A stretch of 64,000 nucleotides of DNA from Chania multitudinisentens RB-25 (GTDB lineage Bacteria; Pseudomonadota; Gammaproteobacteria; Enterobacterales; Enterobacteriaceae): positions 1,054,001-1,118,000 of the forward strand of contig NZ_CP007044.2 in assembly GCF_000520015.2 (NCBI RefSeq), given 5' to 3'. Position 1 is the first letter of the stretch; the number at the start of each line of letters is the position of its first letter. A program made the translations under genes and the position numbers. Below are positions 11,947-19,916 of this stretch, piece by piece. Below the pieces are notes generated by a model, which saw only the letters and a program-made list of their open reading frames with translations, made no database searches and was not told where the DNA came from.

Positions 11947-12420
11947 TTATTCTTTCAGCAATGCGCCCGCGTAGCCTAGCTGACGCCAAGCCTCGTAAAC
12001 GATAACGGAAACCGCGTTTGACAGGTTCATGCTGCGGCTTTGGGCCTGCATCGGGATACGGATTTTCTGCTGTGCAGGCAATGCATCAAGGATGCTGGCA
12101 GGCAGGCCGCGCGTTTCCGGGCCGAACAGCAGATAGTCACCCGCCAGGTAGTTTACCGCGCTGTGCGCCGGGGTGCCTTTGGTGGTTAAAGCAAACAGCC
12201 GCTGTGGGTTTTCGCTGGCGAGAAAAGTCGGATAATCGGCATGGCGCTTGATACTGGCAAATTCATGGTAATCCAGCCCGGCACGGCGCAGGCGCTTGTC
12301 ATCCCATGGGAAACCCATAGGTTCGATCAGATGCAACTGAAAGCCGGTATTCGCGCACAGGCGGATAATGTTACCCGTATTGGGTGGAATTTCGGGTTCA
12401 AATAAAACGATATTCAGCAT
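11947..12420 (-). CDS. trmL: tRNA (cytidine(34)-2'-O)-methyltransferase TrmL
   Basis: 157 residues of the SPOUT methyltransferase family (YibK/CspR). It 2'-O-methylates the wobble base of tRNA-Leu(CAA) and (UAA) using SAM. The SPOUT motifs are present: [21 protein letters not shown], then [10 protein letters not shown], and the C-terminal knot [17 protein letters not shown]. The ATG at 12420 is clear. It follows cpxA on the same strand, separated by a small hairpin. E. coli has trmL next to cysE elsewhere, so location differs. Confidence 0.94.
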
Positions 12421-12426
12421 GTATTA

Positions 12427-12445
12427 GCCCCTCATAATGAGGGGC
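12427..12445 (-). terminator. short hairpin between cpxA and trmL
   Basis: GCCCCTCA and TGAGGGGC arms around a three-base loop, just before the trmL start. There is no T tract, so it may be a weak terminator, an attenuator or an RNA-stability element. Confidence 0.4.
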
Positions 12446-12475
12446 GCAGAATAGCAAAATCTTGGCGCACTGGCA

Positions 12476-13846
12476 TTAACGCTGATGCAACGGTAGCCAC
12501 AGCACCAGGCGCAAACCGCCTAACGGACTGTCTTCGGCTTTTACCCAGCCGCGATGCTGGTTGACAGCCGCTTCGACAATCGCCAACCCCAGACCCGTGC
12601 CACCGGATTCGCGATCGCGGGCTTCATCGGTGCGGTAGAACGGGCGGAATATCTGTTCGCGATCTTCCGGGCTGACACCAGGGCCATCGTCATCAACCAC
12701 GATCGTGATCCCCTGATTGTCGGCACTGAATGTCACCGCGATGCGTGCGTGGGAGTAACGCAGGGCGTTACGCACAATATTCTCCAGCGCACTGTCCAGA
12801 GCCCCTGAGTTACCATAAATTGTCCAAGGGCCTGGAGGGGAAGTGATCTCCAGATGTTTACCCATTTGTTCAGCTTCAAACCGAGCATTGTTCAATACAT
12901 CGGCCCACAGTTCGTTGGCTTTCAGCAAGTCACGGATCAATTCGCTTTTTTGCTGCCCACGCGACAGTAACAGCAGGTCGTTAATCATTGAATCCAACCG
13001 CTGGGCTTCGGTTTCAATGCGCGCCAGTTCGTGCCCTTCACCATGGCGGCGGCGCATCAAGGCCGTTGCCAGTTGCAGGCGCGTTAATGGGGTACGCAGT
13101 TCGTGGGAAATATCAGAAATCAGCCGCTGTTGCGCGGTCATCATCCTTTCGAGAGCACTCACCATTTGGTTGAAACTGGCACCGGTAGCAAGAAATTCTT
13201 GCGGCCCGGCTTCCAATTCTGGGTGCTGTTTCAGGTTGCCGTGTGCCACATCATCGGCGGCGTTTTTCAGCTTACGGGCTGGTTTTGCCAGGCTCCAGGC
13301 GAGCCATAACAACAGTGGCGCGCTGATCAGCATAGTCGCAATCAACAGCAACAGCGGGCGGTCAAACATCAGGTTGATAAAATCGGATTGCGGGCTGTTG
13401 GCCGGGCGGATCAGGTAAAGCTGATAGTTATCTTCACCATCACGGACAGAAAATGGGCCAACCAGCTCAACGCGGCCATATTTTTTCTTCTGCGGATGGT
13501 CTGAATTATCGGACTGACCAATGAAGTTGCGCACAATCTGCATTTCGTTACGTTGGGCACCAATCACCCGCCCTTCGCTGGTGACCAGGATCAGGCGCTG
13601 GCCTGGCGGTGCCCATTTATCAATGGCGCGAAACAGACGGCGCCACCACATCAGGTCGTTGGCCGGTTCGTTTTGCAACTCGGTCTCGACATGTTGCTCC
13701 AGCATTAACCCCTGCCGCTGCTCGCTGTCTAGCAGCGAGGTCATCTGGCGGGAGTCAAGTTTAGGCACCATCAACACCAGCATTAGTACCAAGGCTAATG
13801 TGAACCAGAAAATGGCGAAAATACGTGCCGTCAAACTGTTGATCAT
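12476..13846 (-). CDS. cpxA: envelope stress sensor histidine kinase CpxA
   Basis: 456 residues from the ATG at 13846. TM1 spans about residues 7-29, a periplasmic sensor loop follows to about 163, then TM2 (LLLLIATMLISAPLLLWLAW), a HAMP domain, the phospho-acceptor H box SHELRTPLTRLQ near residue 248, and the ATPase domain with N box (ENIVRNALRYSH), G1 (DDDGPGV) and G2 (GGTGLGLAI). It phosphorylates CpxR during envelope stress. The start overlaps the cpxR stop as ATGA. An in-frame extension to 13894 lies within cpxR and is rejected. Confidence 0.96.
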   Translation of the reverse strand: MINSLTARIFAIFWFTLALVLMLVLMVPKLDSRQMTSLLDSEQRQGLMLEQHVETELQNEPANDLMWWRRLFRAIDKWAPPGQRLILVTSEGRVIGAQRNEMQIVRNFIGQSDNSDHPQKKKYGRVELVGPFSVRDGEDNYQLYLIRPANSPQSDFINLMFDRPLLLLIATMLISAPLLLWLAWSLAKPARKLKNAADDVAHGNLKQHPELEAGPQEFLATGASFNQMVSALERMMTAQQRLISDISHELRTPLTRLQLATALMRRRHGEGHELARIETEAQRLDSMINDLLLLSRGQQKSELIRDLLKANELWADVLNNARFEAEQMGKHLEITSPPGPWTIYGNSGALDSALENIVRNALRYSHARIAVTFSADNQGITIVVDDDGPGVSPEDREQIFRPFYRTDEARDRESGGTGLGLAIVEAAVNQHRGWVKAEDSPLGGLRLVLWLPLHQR

Positions 13847-14541
13847 GTTGCGGAAACCATCAAATAACCTCGCCCACGCAAGGTTTTGAACCACGGATGG
13901 CCGTCTTTGCGATCCGGCAGCTTACGCCGCAGGTTGGAAATGTGCATGTCAATGGCGCGGTCAAATGGCGTCAGGCGCTTGCCCAGCACTTCCTGGCTGA
14001 GTAATTCACGCGAGACAACCTGACCGAGATGCTGCGCCAGTAGATACAGCAAGGTAAATTCGGTGCCAGTGAGATCGAGAACCTGCCCATCGAAGTTGGC
14101 TTCCTGGCGGCCTGGATTAAGCTGCAAGCCATCTACATCGAGCGTTGGGGCGCTGGTATCCACATTCTGCTGCTGTTCGCTCCAGTTGGAGCGGCGCAGA
14201 ATGGCACGGATGCGGGCTACCAGTTCACGGTCGTTAAAGGGTTTTGGCAGATAATCATCAGCGCCCAGTTCCAGGCCAAGCACCCGATCCAGTTCACTGC
14301 CACGCGCGGTTAACATGATCACCGGGGTTTGATGATGTTGGCGCAGTTCTTTCAGCGTATCGATACCGTTTTTCTTCGGCATCATAATATCAAGCAGGAG
14401 TAGATCGATGGAGTTGTCCAAGAGCGACAACGCCTGTTCACCGTCGTGAGCAACAACGATGTTAAAACCTTCCATTTCAAGCAGTTCTTTCAATAGCGAG
14501 GTTAACTCGCGGTCATCGTCAACTAACAGAATTTTATTCAT
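13843..14541 (-). CDS. cpxR: envelope stress response regulator CpxR
   Basis: 232 residues, OmpR/PhoB family. Receiver domain residues 1-120 with the acidic pocket DDD (8-10), phospho-acceptor Asp51 (LLLLDIMMP) and Lys in LPKPF; C-terminal winged helix about 135-230 ending with the RGRGYLMV pattern. It binds GTAAA-N5-GTAAA sites to control periplasmic quality control, including divergent cpxP. It is cotranscribed and coupled with cpxA through a 4-nt overlap. Confidence 0.97.
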   Translation of the reverse strand: MNKILLVDDDRELTSLLKELLEMEGFNIVVAHDGEQALSLLDNSIDLLLLDIMMPKKNGIDTLKELRQHHQTPVIMLTARGSELDRVLGLELGADDYLPKPFNDRELVARIRAILRRSNWSEQQQNVDTSAPTLDVDGLQLNPGRQEANFDGQVLDLTGTEFTLLYLLAQHLGQVVSRELLSQEVLGKRLTPFDRAIDMHISNLRRKLPDRKDGHPWFKTLRGRGYLMVSAT

Positions 14542-14594
14542 TATGATTCACCTCTTGACGCAAAATACGTCATCAACTGTTGACATTCCATGAC

Positions 14595-14609
14595 TTTACG
14601 TAGTTTTAC
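14595..14609 (-). promoter_or_regulatory. CpxR binding site in the cpxR-cpxP intergenic region
   Basis: TTTAC-GTAGT-TTTAC on the plus strand, a perfect GTAAA-N5-GTAAA CpxR box on the minus strand. It lies 81 bp before the cpxP ATG and 54 bp before the cpxR ATG, suited to control both. Confidence 0.85.
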
Positions 14610-14689
14610 ATGCACTGACGCATGTTTGCAGGTGCTCCCGTACACTGTTCCTCGTTGATTAGTAAAGAGAGAATGTGTGAGGAGTGAAA

Positions 14690-15187
14690 ATGCGTAAGTT
14701 GTTGGCAATAGTTATGGCATCAATATTGGCGATAGGTTCTGCCGCTGCCTTTGCTACTGATACTACGCCAGAAACTGCCCAGCCTCCTGCTAATCATAGT
14801 ACGGTGATAAAAATGCCCGGTCAGTACCATATGTTTGATGGTGTTAACCTCACCGAACAGCAGCGCCAACAAATGCGTGATTTAATGCGCCAGGCCCGCA
14901 ATGATGTACCTAGTATCAATGTAGCGGAAATGGAAGCGATGCATAATCTGTTGATCGCAGACAAATTTGATGAAGCCGCCGTTTATGCCCAGGCGGAGAA
15001 GATGGCTCAGGCACAGATTAAGCGCCAGGTCGAGATGGCTCGAGTGCGCAACCAAATGTATAACCTACTGACGCCAGAGCAAAAAAGTGTTTTAAACCAG
15101 AAACATCAGCAGCGTATGCAGCAGGTGGAGCAACAGATTTCTGGTTTGCAGCAAACTTCTGCCCAGAAGTTGAGTACGACTGAGTAA
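14690..15187 (+). CDS. cpxP: periplasmic Cpx pathway inhibitor/adaptor CpxP
   Basis: 165 residues. A signal peptide covers about residues 1-22 (MRKLLAIVMASILAIGSAAA). The mature part has two LTxxQ-type motifs, LTEQQRQQMRDLM and LTPEQKSVLNQ, that mark the CpxP/Spy fold. It binds CpxA in the periplasm to dampen signalling and helps DegP handle misfolded proteins. I chose the ATG at 14690 over the GTG at 14684 because AGGAG (14680-14684) overlaps the GTG but is well spaced for the ATG. A CpxR box lies upstream and the sRNA CpxQ is embedded in the 3' end of the transcript. Confidence 0.93.
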   Translation: MRKLLAIVMASILAIGSAAAFATDTTPETAQPPANHSTVIKMPGQYHMFDGVNLTEQQRQQMRDLMRQARNDVPSINVAEMEAMHNLLIADKFDEAAVYAQAEKMAQAQIKRQVEMARVRNQMYNLLTPEQKSVLNQKHQQRMQQVEQQISGLQQTSAQKLSTTE

Positions 15188-15197
15188 TCCCCCTAGT

Positions 15198-15258
15198 TTT
15201 TCCTTGCCATAGACACCATCCCTGTCTTACCCCGCCTTACGGCGGGGCTTTTTTTTTA
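15198..15258 (+). ncRNA. cpxQ: CpxQ sRNA (from the cpxP 3' UTR)
   Basis: The cpxP 3' UTR contains TTTTCCTTGCCATAGACACC followed by ATCCCTGTCTT and then a GC-rich terminator with a long T tract. This matches the E. coli/Salmonella CpxQ sRNA, an Hfq-dependent ~58-60 nt fragment released by RNase E from cpxP mRNA that represses envelope protein mRNAs. The 5' seed region is conserved while the terminator stem has different bases (CCCCGCC/GGCGGGG). Identity is from remembered sequence; exact ends are inferred. Confidence 0.82.
15230..15258 (+). terminator. cpxP/CpxQ Rho-independent terminator
   Basis: CCCCGCC-TTAC-GGCGGGG stem-loop (15230-15247) followed by CTTTTTTTTT. It forms the 3' end of CpxQ and supplies the poly-U tail used by Hfq. 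Confidence 0.9.
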
Positions 15259-15299
15259 TGCTAAATTACGTCAAGCATTAAACAGGGAAGATGTATGCC

Positions 15300-15809
15300 G
15301 TGACAGTGAAAGGAAGGTTTTATCTCAATAAAGCGGATGTAGCTCCGTTAGATTTTCCCGGTGTGGGCCGTTTTCCTGCATTCTCAGGAATGAAAAAATA
15401 CATCAATCAACCGGGCTGTACGTACCTGCGGGATGATGGCGCGATCCCTTATGGTAATTATTGGATAGTTGATCGCCCCGTTGAGGGTTATCGCACTCGA
15501 TTTAGGGAATCGTTATCCGCGCTGTTTGGGCAGGATATTCGGCGGGATTGGTTTGCGTTATATCGTGCCGATGGAATGATAGATGATTGGACATTTATCG
15601 ACGGTATAAAAAGGGGAAATTTTAGATTACATCCGGTAGGACCAGAACAGATATCAAAGGGATGTTTAACAATGTTGAGAGCAACGGATTTCTCGCTTTT
15701 GAGGAATGTATTGCTGAATACTTCGACTGTCATTGTCCCCGGCACAAATTTACTTTCATATGGAACTATTGAGGTAATCGGCTATGAAGATTATTGCCCG
15801 GTTTTGTAA
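15300..15809 (+). CDS. Tlde1-like (DUF2778) L,D-transpeptidase-fold protein, candidate antibacterial toxin
   Basis: 169 residues from a GTG at 15300, or 172 from an ATG at 15291. AGGGAAG (15284-15290) touches the ATG but is 9 nt from the GTG, which favours GTG. The C-terminal half carries NFRLHPVGPEQISKGCLTM, a His and Cys pair (H111, C122) in the H...SxGC pattern of L,D-transpeptidase-like Tlde1/DUF2778 proteins; conserved context includes PYGNYWIVDRP, DWFALYRADG and FIDGIKRGN. Known Tlde1 members are type VI effectors that damage peptidoglycan in the periplasm. There is no signal peptide, which fits secretion by a machine. The next gene overlaps by 26 nt and looks like an immunity partner. 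Family call is good; toxin role is inference. Confidence 0.78.
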   Translation: MTVKGRFYLNKADVAPLDFPGVGRFPAFSGMKKYINQPGCTYLRDDGAIPYGNYWIVDRPVEGYRTRFRESLSALFGQDIRRDWFALYRADGMIDDWTFIDGIKRGNFRLHPVGPEQISKGCLTMLRATDFSLLRNVLLNTSTVIVPGTNLLSYGTIEVIGYEDYCPVL

Positions 15810-16038
15810 TATCGCGGGTTTCATCGCCTTGTTTGTGTTGTCGGTGTGGATCGTTCCGCCTGTTTGGCTAACGCGGAGACAGGCCGATGTTCTGTACGGG
15901 TTTGCAAGTAGCATCGGAGTGGACTACGAAGATTTCTATATTGCTTGCATGATACTGATGCATTTGATTATTGCGACTTGTGCATTTGTGGTTATCAAGT
16001 TGTTGATGAGGTGGATTAGTAGACAGCGTGCTGCCTAA
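15784..16038 (+). CDS. small two-TM membrane protein, putative immunity partner
   Basis: 84 residues with two hydrophobic segments (about 8-28 and 52-75), a charged middle (TRRQADVLYGF, DYEDF) that would lie in the periplasm if both ends are cytoplasmic, and a basic C terminus. It starts inside the end of the tlde1-like gene (26-nt overlap, different frame) with GAGG about 11 nt upstream of the ATG, so the pair is probably translationally coupled. I do not recognise the family. Its size, location and overlap fit an immunity protein that guards against the neighbouring peptidoglycan-active protein; this is inference. Confidence 0.6.
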   Translation: MKIIARFCNIAGFIALFVLSVWIVPPVWLTRRQADVLYGFASSIGVDYEDFYIACMILMHLIIATCAFVVIKLLMRWISRQRAA

Positions 16039-16046
16039 TGTGAAAA

Positions 16047-16069
16047 CTCCGCAATGCGGAGCTTTTTTT
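16047..16069 (+). terminator. terminator after the tlde1-like/immunity pair
   Basis: CTCCGC-AAT-GCGGAG stem (16047-16061), then CTTTTTTT. It closes the two-gene unit cleanly, 9 bp past the stop codon. Confidence 0.85.
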
Positions 16070-16158
16070 CAATGAGTTACGCGATAATCTCGGTTTTTAC
16101 CGTCCACATTTCAGTCTGTGATGGTCTTGAGTAGTCACAAAATTGGTAGTGGTGGACG

Positions 16159-16360
16159 GTTGCGCTGTTTCGTGGTTATCCGGCGACGATAAGAACCGAT
16201 CACGGCCCTGAGTTTACCAGCCGTGCTCTGGAGCGGTGGGTTTTTGAACATGGCGTGACTGCGGCTAATCCAGCCGGGCAAGCCGACACAGAACGGGTTT
16301 ATTGAGAGTTTTAACGGACGTCGCGATGAATATCTGAATGAGCACTGGTTCAGCGATATT
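16159..16360 (+). pseudogene. IS3-family transposase (OrfB) fossil
   Basis: Translation gives VALFRGYPATIRTDHGPEFT then [14 protein letters not shown], and after a frameshift near 16259 [20 protein letters not shown] then [10 protein letters not shown]. This is the rve integrase core of IS3-type OrfB (the TDHGPEF aspartate and the glutamate of NGFIESFNG). The change of frame implies loss of two bases. No start, stop or inverted repeats were found, so only a broken internal piece survives. The flanks 16070-16158 and 16361-16450 hold nothing else recognised apart from the fieF promoter region. Confidence 0.85.
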
Positions 16361-16450
16361 ATTCCCTTTGCATTCCCTGCCTTAATAGCGAGCTTGTTTT
16401 GCCTGGCATTCCGTTATACTAACGCCATGAGTTTTCGTCGGGGTGTTGTT

Positions 16451-17353
16451 ATGGAACCGCAATATGCGCGTCTGGTGAAGTCCGCGGCTTTAGCCGCCAC
16501 CGCGACAGCTTCTGCTTTGTTGCTGATTAAAATCATTGCTTGGTATCTTACTGGTTCGGTGAGTTTATTGGCGGCGCTGGTGGATTCCTTGGTAGACATT
16601 GCCGCTTCGTTGACCAACCTGCTGGTAGTGCGTTATTCCTTGCAACCTGCGGACGAGGAACATACTTTTGGTCATGGTAAGGCTGAATCGTTGGCAGCAC
16701 TGGCACAAAGTATGTTTATTTCCGGTTCTGCGCTGTTCTTGTTCTTGACCGGTTTTCAGCACCTGTATTCACCGCAACCGCTTAGTGCCCCTGGTGTTGG
16801 TATTGCGGTGACGTTCATCGCGTTGATCAGCACTCTGCTGCTGGTCACCTATCAGCGCTGGGTGGTAAGAAAAACGCGTAGCCAAGCAGTACGAGCAGAT
16901 ATGCTGCATTATCAGTCAGATATCCTGATGAACGGTGCTATTCTGGTGGCGCTTGGGCTAAGCTGGCACGGATTTCACCGTGCGGATGCGCTATTTGCCT
17001 TGGGTATCGGGGTATATATTCTTTATACCGCATTACGTATGGGGGACGAGGCGGTACAATCTTTGCTGGATCGGGCTTTGCCAGATGAAGAGCGCCAAGC
17101 GATTATCGACGTGGTATCTTCTTGGCCGGGCGTGAAAGGCGCGCATGATTTGCGAACCCGGCAGTCTGGGCCGACGCGTTTCATCCAACTGCACCTGGAA
17201 ATGGAGGATTCGCTGCCGCTGATGCAGGCGCATATTCTGGCCGAACAGGTTGAACAGGCATTATTGCATCGCTTTCCAGGGGCGGATGTGATTATTCACC
17301 AAGATCCCTGTTCTGTTGTGCCTGTAGGCCGACAGGGGCATTGGGAACTATAA
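16451..17353 (+). CDS. fieF: cation (Fe2+/Zn2+) efflux pump FieF
   Basis: 300 residues, cation diffusion facilitator family. Six membrane segments are followed by a cytoplasmic ferredoxin-like domain. The transport-site ligands are present: DSLVD in TM2 (Asp45/Asp49 in YiiP numbering) and HYQSD in TM5 (His153/Asp157). It exports divalent metals from the cytoplasm in exchange for H+ and works as a dimer. The ATG at 16451 ([14 protein letters not shown]) aligns with E. coli FieF; longer in-frame starts at 16394 and 16427 are less likely. It keeps its position between cpxP and pfkA, apart from the inserted island. Confidence 0.95.
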   Translation: MEPQYARLVKSAALAATATASALLLIKIIAWYLTGSVSLLAALVDSLVDIAASLTNLLVVRYSLQPADEEHTFGHGKAESLAALAQSMFISGSALFLFLTGFQHLYSPQPLSAPGVGIAVTFIALISTLLLVTYQRWVVRKTRSQAVRADMLHYQSDILMNGAILVALGLSWHGFHRADALFALGIGVYILYTALRMGDEAVQSLLDRALPDEERQAIIDVVSSWPGVKGAHDLRTRQSGPTRFIQLHLEMEDSLPLMQAHILAEQVEQALLHRFPGADVIIHQDPCSVVPVGRQGHWEL

Positions 17354-17376
17354 TCAGGTGACTCAGGTCAATGTTG

Positions 17377-17502
17377 TATACTCGTCATACTTCAAGTTGT
17401 ATGGGTGTTGGCTGTGCCCGCTCGCACCAGTCACATCTGGCCTAGGCTTCTGGCGACTCTCGGGGTTGCCGCCTGCATACAACGCGAATTATTTAGAGTA
17501 TA
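17377..17502. repeat. ERIC element between fieF and pfkA (126 bp)
   Basis: Full-length 126-bp copy with ends TATACTCGTCATACTTCAAG and AATTATTTAGAGTATA and a central region containing GCACCAGTCACATCTGG. Length equals the classic ERIC unit. It sits in the 364-bp fieF-pfkA gap. Confidence 0.85.
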
Positions 17503-17717
17503 GAAGTTAAAGTTGAAGGAAATACGGCGTTAGCCCGGTGTGTTATGCGAGACTTTTCCTCGATATTGCGTGACCTGAATCAATTCAGCTACGTATTTTT
17601 GTTATAATATCCAGCAATAAAAGCCGTAAAGCTGGTTTTCCGTCATCGGGAAGATCCCAGGGCAATCGGCGAATACAGAATTCTTAAGAAATTGCATCTA
17701 CAAGTTCAGAGGTAGTC

Positions 17718-18680
17718 ATGATCAAGAAAATCGGTGTACTGACGAGTGGCGGGGACGCGCCAGGTATGAACGCTGCCATTCGCGGCGTTGTGCGTGCTGC
17801 ACTCACAGAAGGTCTGGAAGTTTTTGGTATTTACGATGGCTACCTTGGTTTGTACGAAGATCGCATGGAGCAATTAGACCGCTATAGCGTGTCTGACATG
17901 ATCAATCGCGGCGGCACCTTTCTGGGGTCTGCGCGTTTCCCCGAATTCAGAGATGAAAACGTACGTGCCAAGGCGATTGAAAACCTGAAAAAGCGTGGTA
18001 TTGATGCGCTGGTCGTTATCGGTGGCGATGGTTCCTACATGGGGGCGAAGCGCTTGACTGAAGAAGGTTTCCCTTGCATCGGCTTGCCGGGAACCATTGA
18101 TAATGACGTTGCGGGTACCGATTACACCATCGGTTACTTCACTGCGTTGGAAACCGTGGTTGAAGCGATTGACCGCCTGCGCGACACCTCTTCATCACAC
18201 CAGCGTATCTCCATCGTTGAAGTCATGGGCCGTTACTGCGGTGAGTTGACGTTGGCGGCGGCCATTGCGGGGGGTTGTGAGTTCATCGTGCTGCCGGAAA
18301 TCGAATTCAGCCGTGACGATCTGGTTAACGAAATTCAAGCCGGTATCGCCAAAGGTAAAAAGCATGCCATTGTGGCTATTACCGAGCACATTTGTGATAT
18401 CGATGAACTGGCGCGCCATATTGAGCACGAAACCAAACGTGAAACCCGTGCGACCGTGTTGGGCCACATCCAGCGCGGTGGTTCACCGGTAGCTTATGAT
18501 CGCATTCTGGCTTCCCGTATGGGGGCATACTCGATTGAACTGTTGCTGCAAGGCTATGGTGGCCGCTGTGTGGGTATTCAGAACGAGAAGATGGTGCACC
18601 ATGACATCATTGATGCTATCGAAAACATGAAGCGTCCGTTCAATATCGACTGGCTGGAAACGGCGAAAAAGTTATACTGA
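17718..18680 (+). CDS. pfkA: 6-phosphofructokinase I PfkA
   Basis: 320 residues, the E. coli length. It phosphorylates fructose 6-phosphate with ATP, the committed step of glycolysis. ATP-binding [26 protein letters not shown], catalytic [13 protein letters not shown], substrate [17 protein letters not shown], and allosteric-site residues ([14 protein letters not shown]) are all present. The ATG at 17718 has AGAGGTAGTC upstream. A TATAAT box lies at 17603-17608, leaving a leader of about 100 nt. A terminator follows the gene. Confidence 0.97.
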   Translation: MIKKIGVLTSGGDAPGMNAAIRGVVRAALTEGLEVFGIYDGYLGLYEDRMEQLDRYSVSDMINRGGTFLGSARFPEFRDENVRAKAIENLKKRGIDALVVIGGDGSYMGAKRLTEEGFPCIGLPGTIDNDVAGTDYTIGYFTALETVVEAIDRLRDTSSSHQRISIVEVMGRYCGELTLAAAIAGGCEFIVLPEIEFSRDDLVNEIQAGIAKGKKHAIVAITEHICDIDELARHIEHETKRETRATVLGHIQRGGSPVAYDRILASRMGAYSIELLLQGYGGRCVGIQNEKMVHHDIIDAIENMKRPFNIDWLETAKKLY

Positions 18681-18703
18681 TACGCAATTTATTTGCTGCA
18701 AAC

Positions 18704-18732
18704 AAGCCTCCGTTTACGTGAGGCTTTTTTTT
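18704..18732 (+). terminator. pfkA terminator
   Basis: AAGCCTC and GAGGCTT arms (18704-18710 and 18720-18726) followed by six or more T residues, 23 bp after the pfkA stop. Confidence 0.85.
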
Positions 18733-18863
18733 ATGCTTGGCGCTTTATATTCCAGAATGGTCTAGCCAAAAATTTTTTATTCTTTAATTGCGGAGGAAAT
18801 TTCTGGCAGGCTCTGATGGTAGAACAACCGATTGAGGTTACAACCATTTTTGGGGGGCGTGCA

Positions 18864-19853
18864 ATGCGTAAATGGGGTGTAGGTGTGAGTTTACTGCTGC
18901 TGGCATCGGGTGCCGTGGCGAAAGATATTCAGTTGTTGAACGTTTCATACGATCCAACGCGTGAGTTCTATCAGCAATACAACACCGCTTTTGGTAAATA
19001 TTGGCAGCAGCAGACGGGTGATAACGTTACGGTGCGCCAATCACACGGTGGTTCTGGCAAACAGGCGACTTCGGTCATTAATGGCATTGAGGCCGATGTA
19101 GTTACGCTGGCACTGGCCTATGATGTGGATGCCATTGCCGAGCGGGGTCGTATTGAGAAAGATTGGATCAAACGCCTGCCGGATAACTCAGCACCTTACA
19201 CTTCCACCATTGTGTTTCTGGTACGTAAAGATAATCCGAAGCAGATCCATGATTGGCCTGATTTGGTGAAGCCCGGTGTGTCGGTAATTACGCCAAACCC
19301 GAAAACCTCCGGTGGTGCTCGTTGGAATTATCTGGCGGCTTGGGGCTATGCTCTGCATCACAATAATGGCGATCAGGCCAAGGCGCAGGAGTTTGTCAAA
19401 AGTTTGTACAAGAACGTCGAAGTATTGGATTCCGGCGCTCGGGGGGCAACCAACACCTTTGTTGAGCGTGGGATCGGTGATGTGTTGATTGCTTGGGAAA
19501 ATGAAGCGCTGTTGGCGGAAAAAGAGCTGGGTAAAGATAAATTTGAAATTATCACTCCAAGTGAGTCAATCCTGGCCGAACCGACCGTATCGGTTGTGGA
19601 CAAAGTGGTTGATAAGCGCGGAACCCGTGATGTAGCCAATGCTTATCTGAAATACCTGTATTCCACCGAAGGGCAGACCATCGCCGCGGAGAATTACTAC
19701 CGCCCGCGTGATGAGGCTATTGCTGGCAAATTTGCCGAACAGTTTCCGAAACTGAAGTTGTTCACCGTGGATGAGACGTTCGGTGGCTGGACTAACGCAC
19801 AGAAGGTACATTTTGCTACCGGTGGTGTGTTTGACGAAATCAGTAAACGGTAG
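18864..19853 (+). CDS. sbp: periplasmic sulfate-binding protein Sbp
   Basis: 329 residues, same as E. coli. Signal peptide residues 1-19 ([19 protein letters not shown]), then the family signature [11 protein letters not shown] and the sulfate-site segments SHGGSGKQ and [16 protein letters not shown]. It binds sulfate or thiosulfate for the CysTWA ABC transporter. The ATG at 18864 gives a proper signal peptide; the open frame upstream to 18693 does not. It is a single-gene unit ending in a bidirectional terminator shared with tpiA. Sulfur control by CysB is expected by analogy. Confidence 0.95.
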   Translation: MRKWGVGVSLLLLASGAVAKDIQLLNVSYDPTREFYQQYNTAFGKYWQQQTGDNVTVRQSHGGSGKQATSVINGIEADVVTLALAYDVDAIAERGRIEKDWIKRLPDNSAPYTSTIVFLVRKDNPKQIHDWPDLVKPGVSVITPNPKTSGGARWNYLAAWGYALHHNNGDQAKAQEFVKSLYKNVEVLDSGARGATNTFVERGIGDVLIAWENEALLAEKELGKDKFEIITPSESILAEPTVSVVDKVVDKRGTRDVANAYLKYLYSTEGQTIAAENYYRPRDEAIAGKFAEQFPKLKLFTVDETFGGWTNAQKVHFATGGVFDEISKR

Positions 19854-19871
19854 TTGATTGCAGATAAAAAT

Positions 19872-19899
19872 AAAAAAACCCGAAAGCTCGGGTTTTTTT
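19872..19899. terminator. bidirectional terminator between sbp and tpiA
   Basis: A-tract, CCCGA-AAGC-TCGGG stem and T-tract (19872-19899). The symmetry gives a poly-U end on both strands, serving convergent sbp and tpiA. Confidence 0.9.
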
Positions 19900-19916
19900 A
19901 TTTCAGACCAGAAAAA

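Noticed and set aside
17503..17717. sRNA between fieF and pfkA
   Set aside because: Only a pfkA promoter and leader are seen; no separate promoter plus terminator pair.
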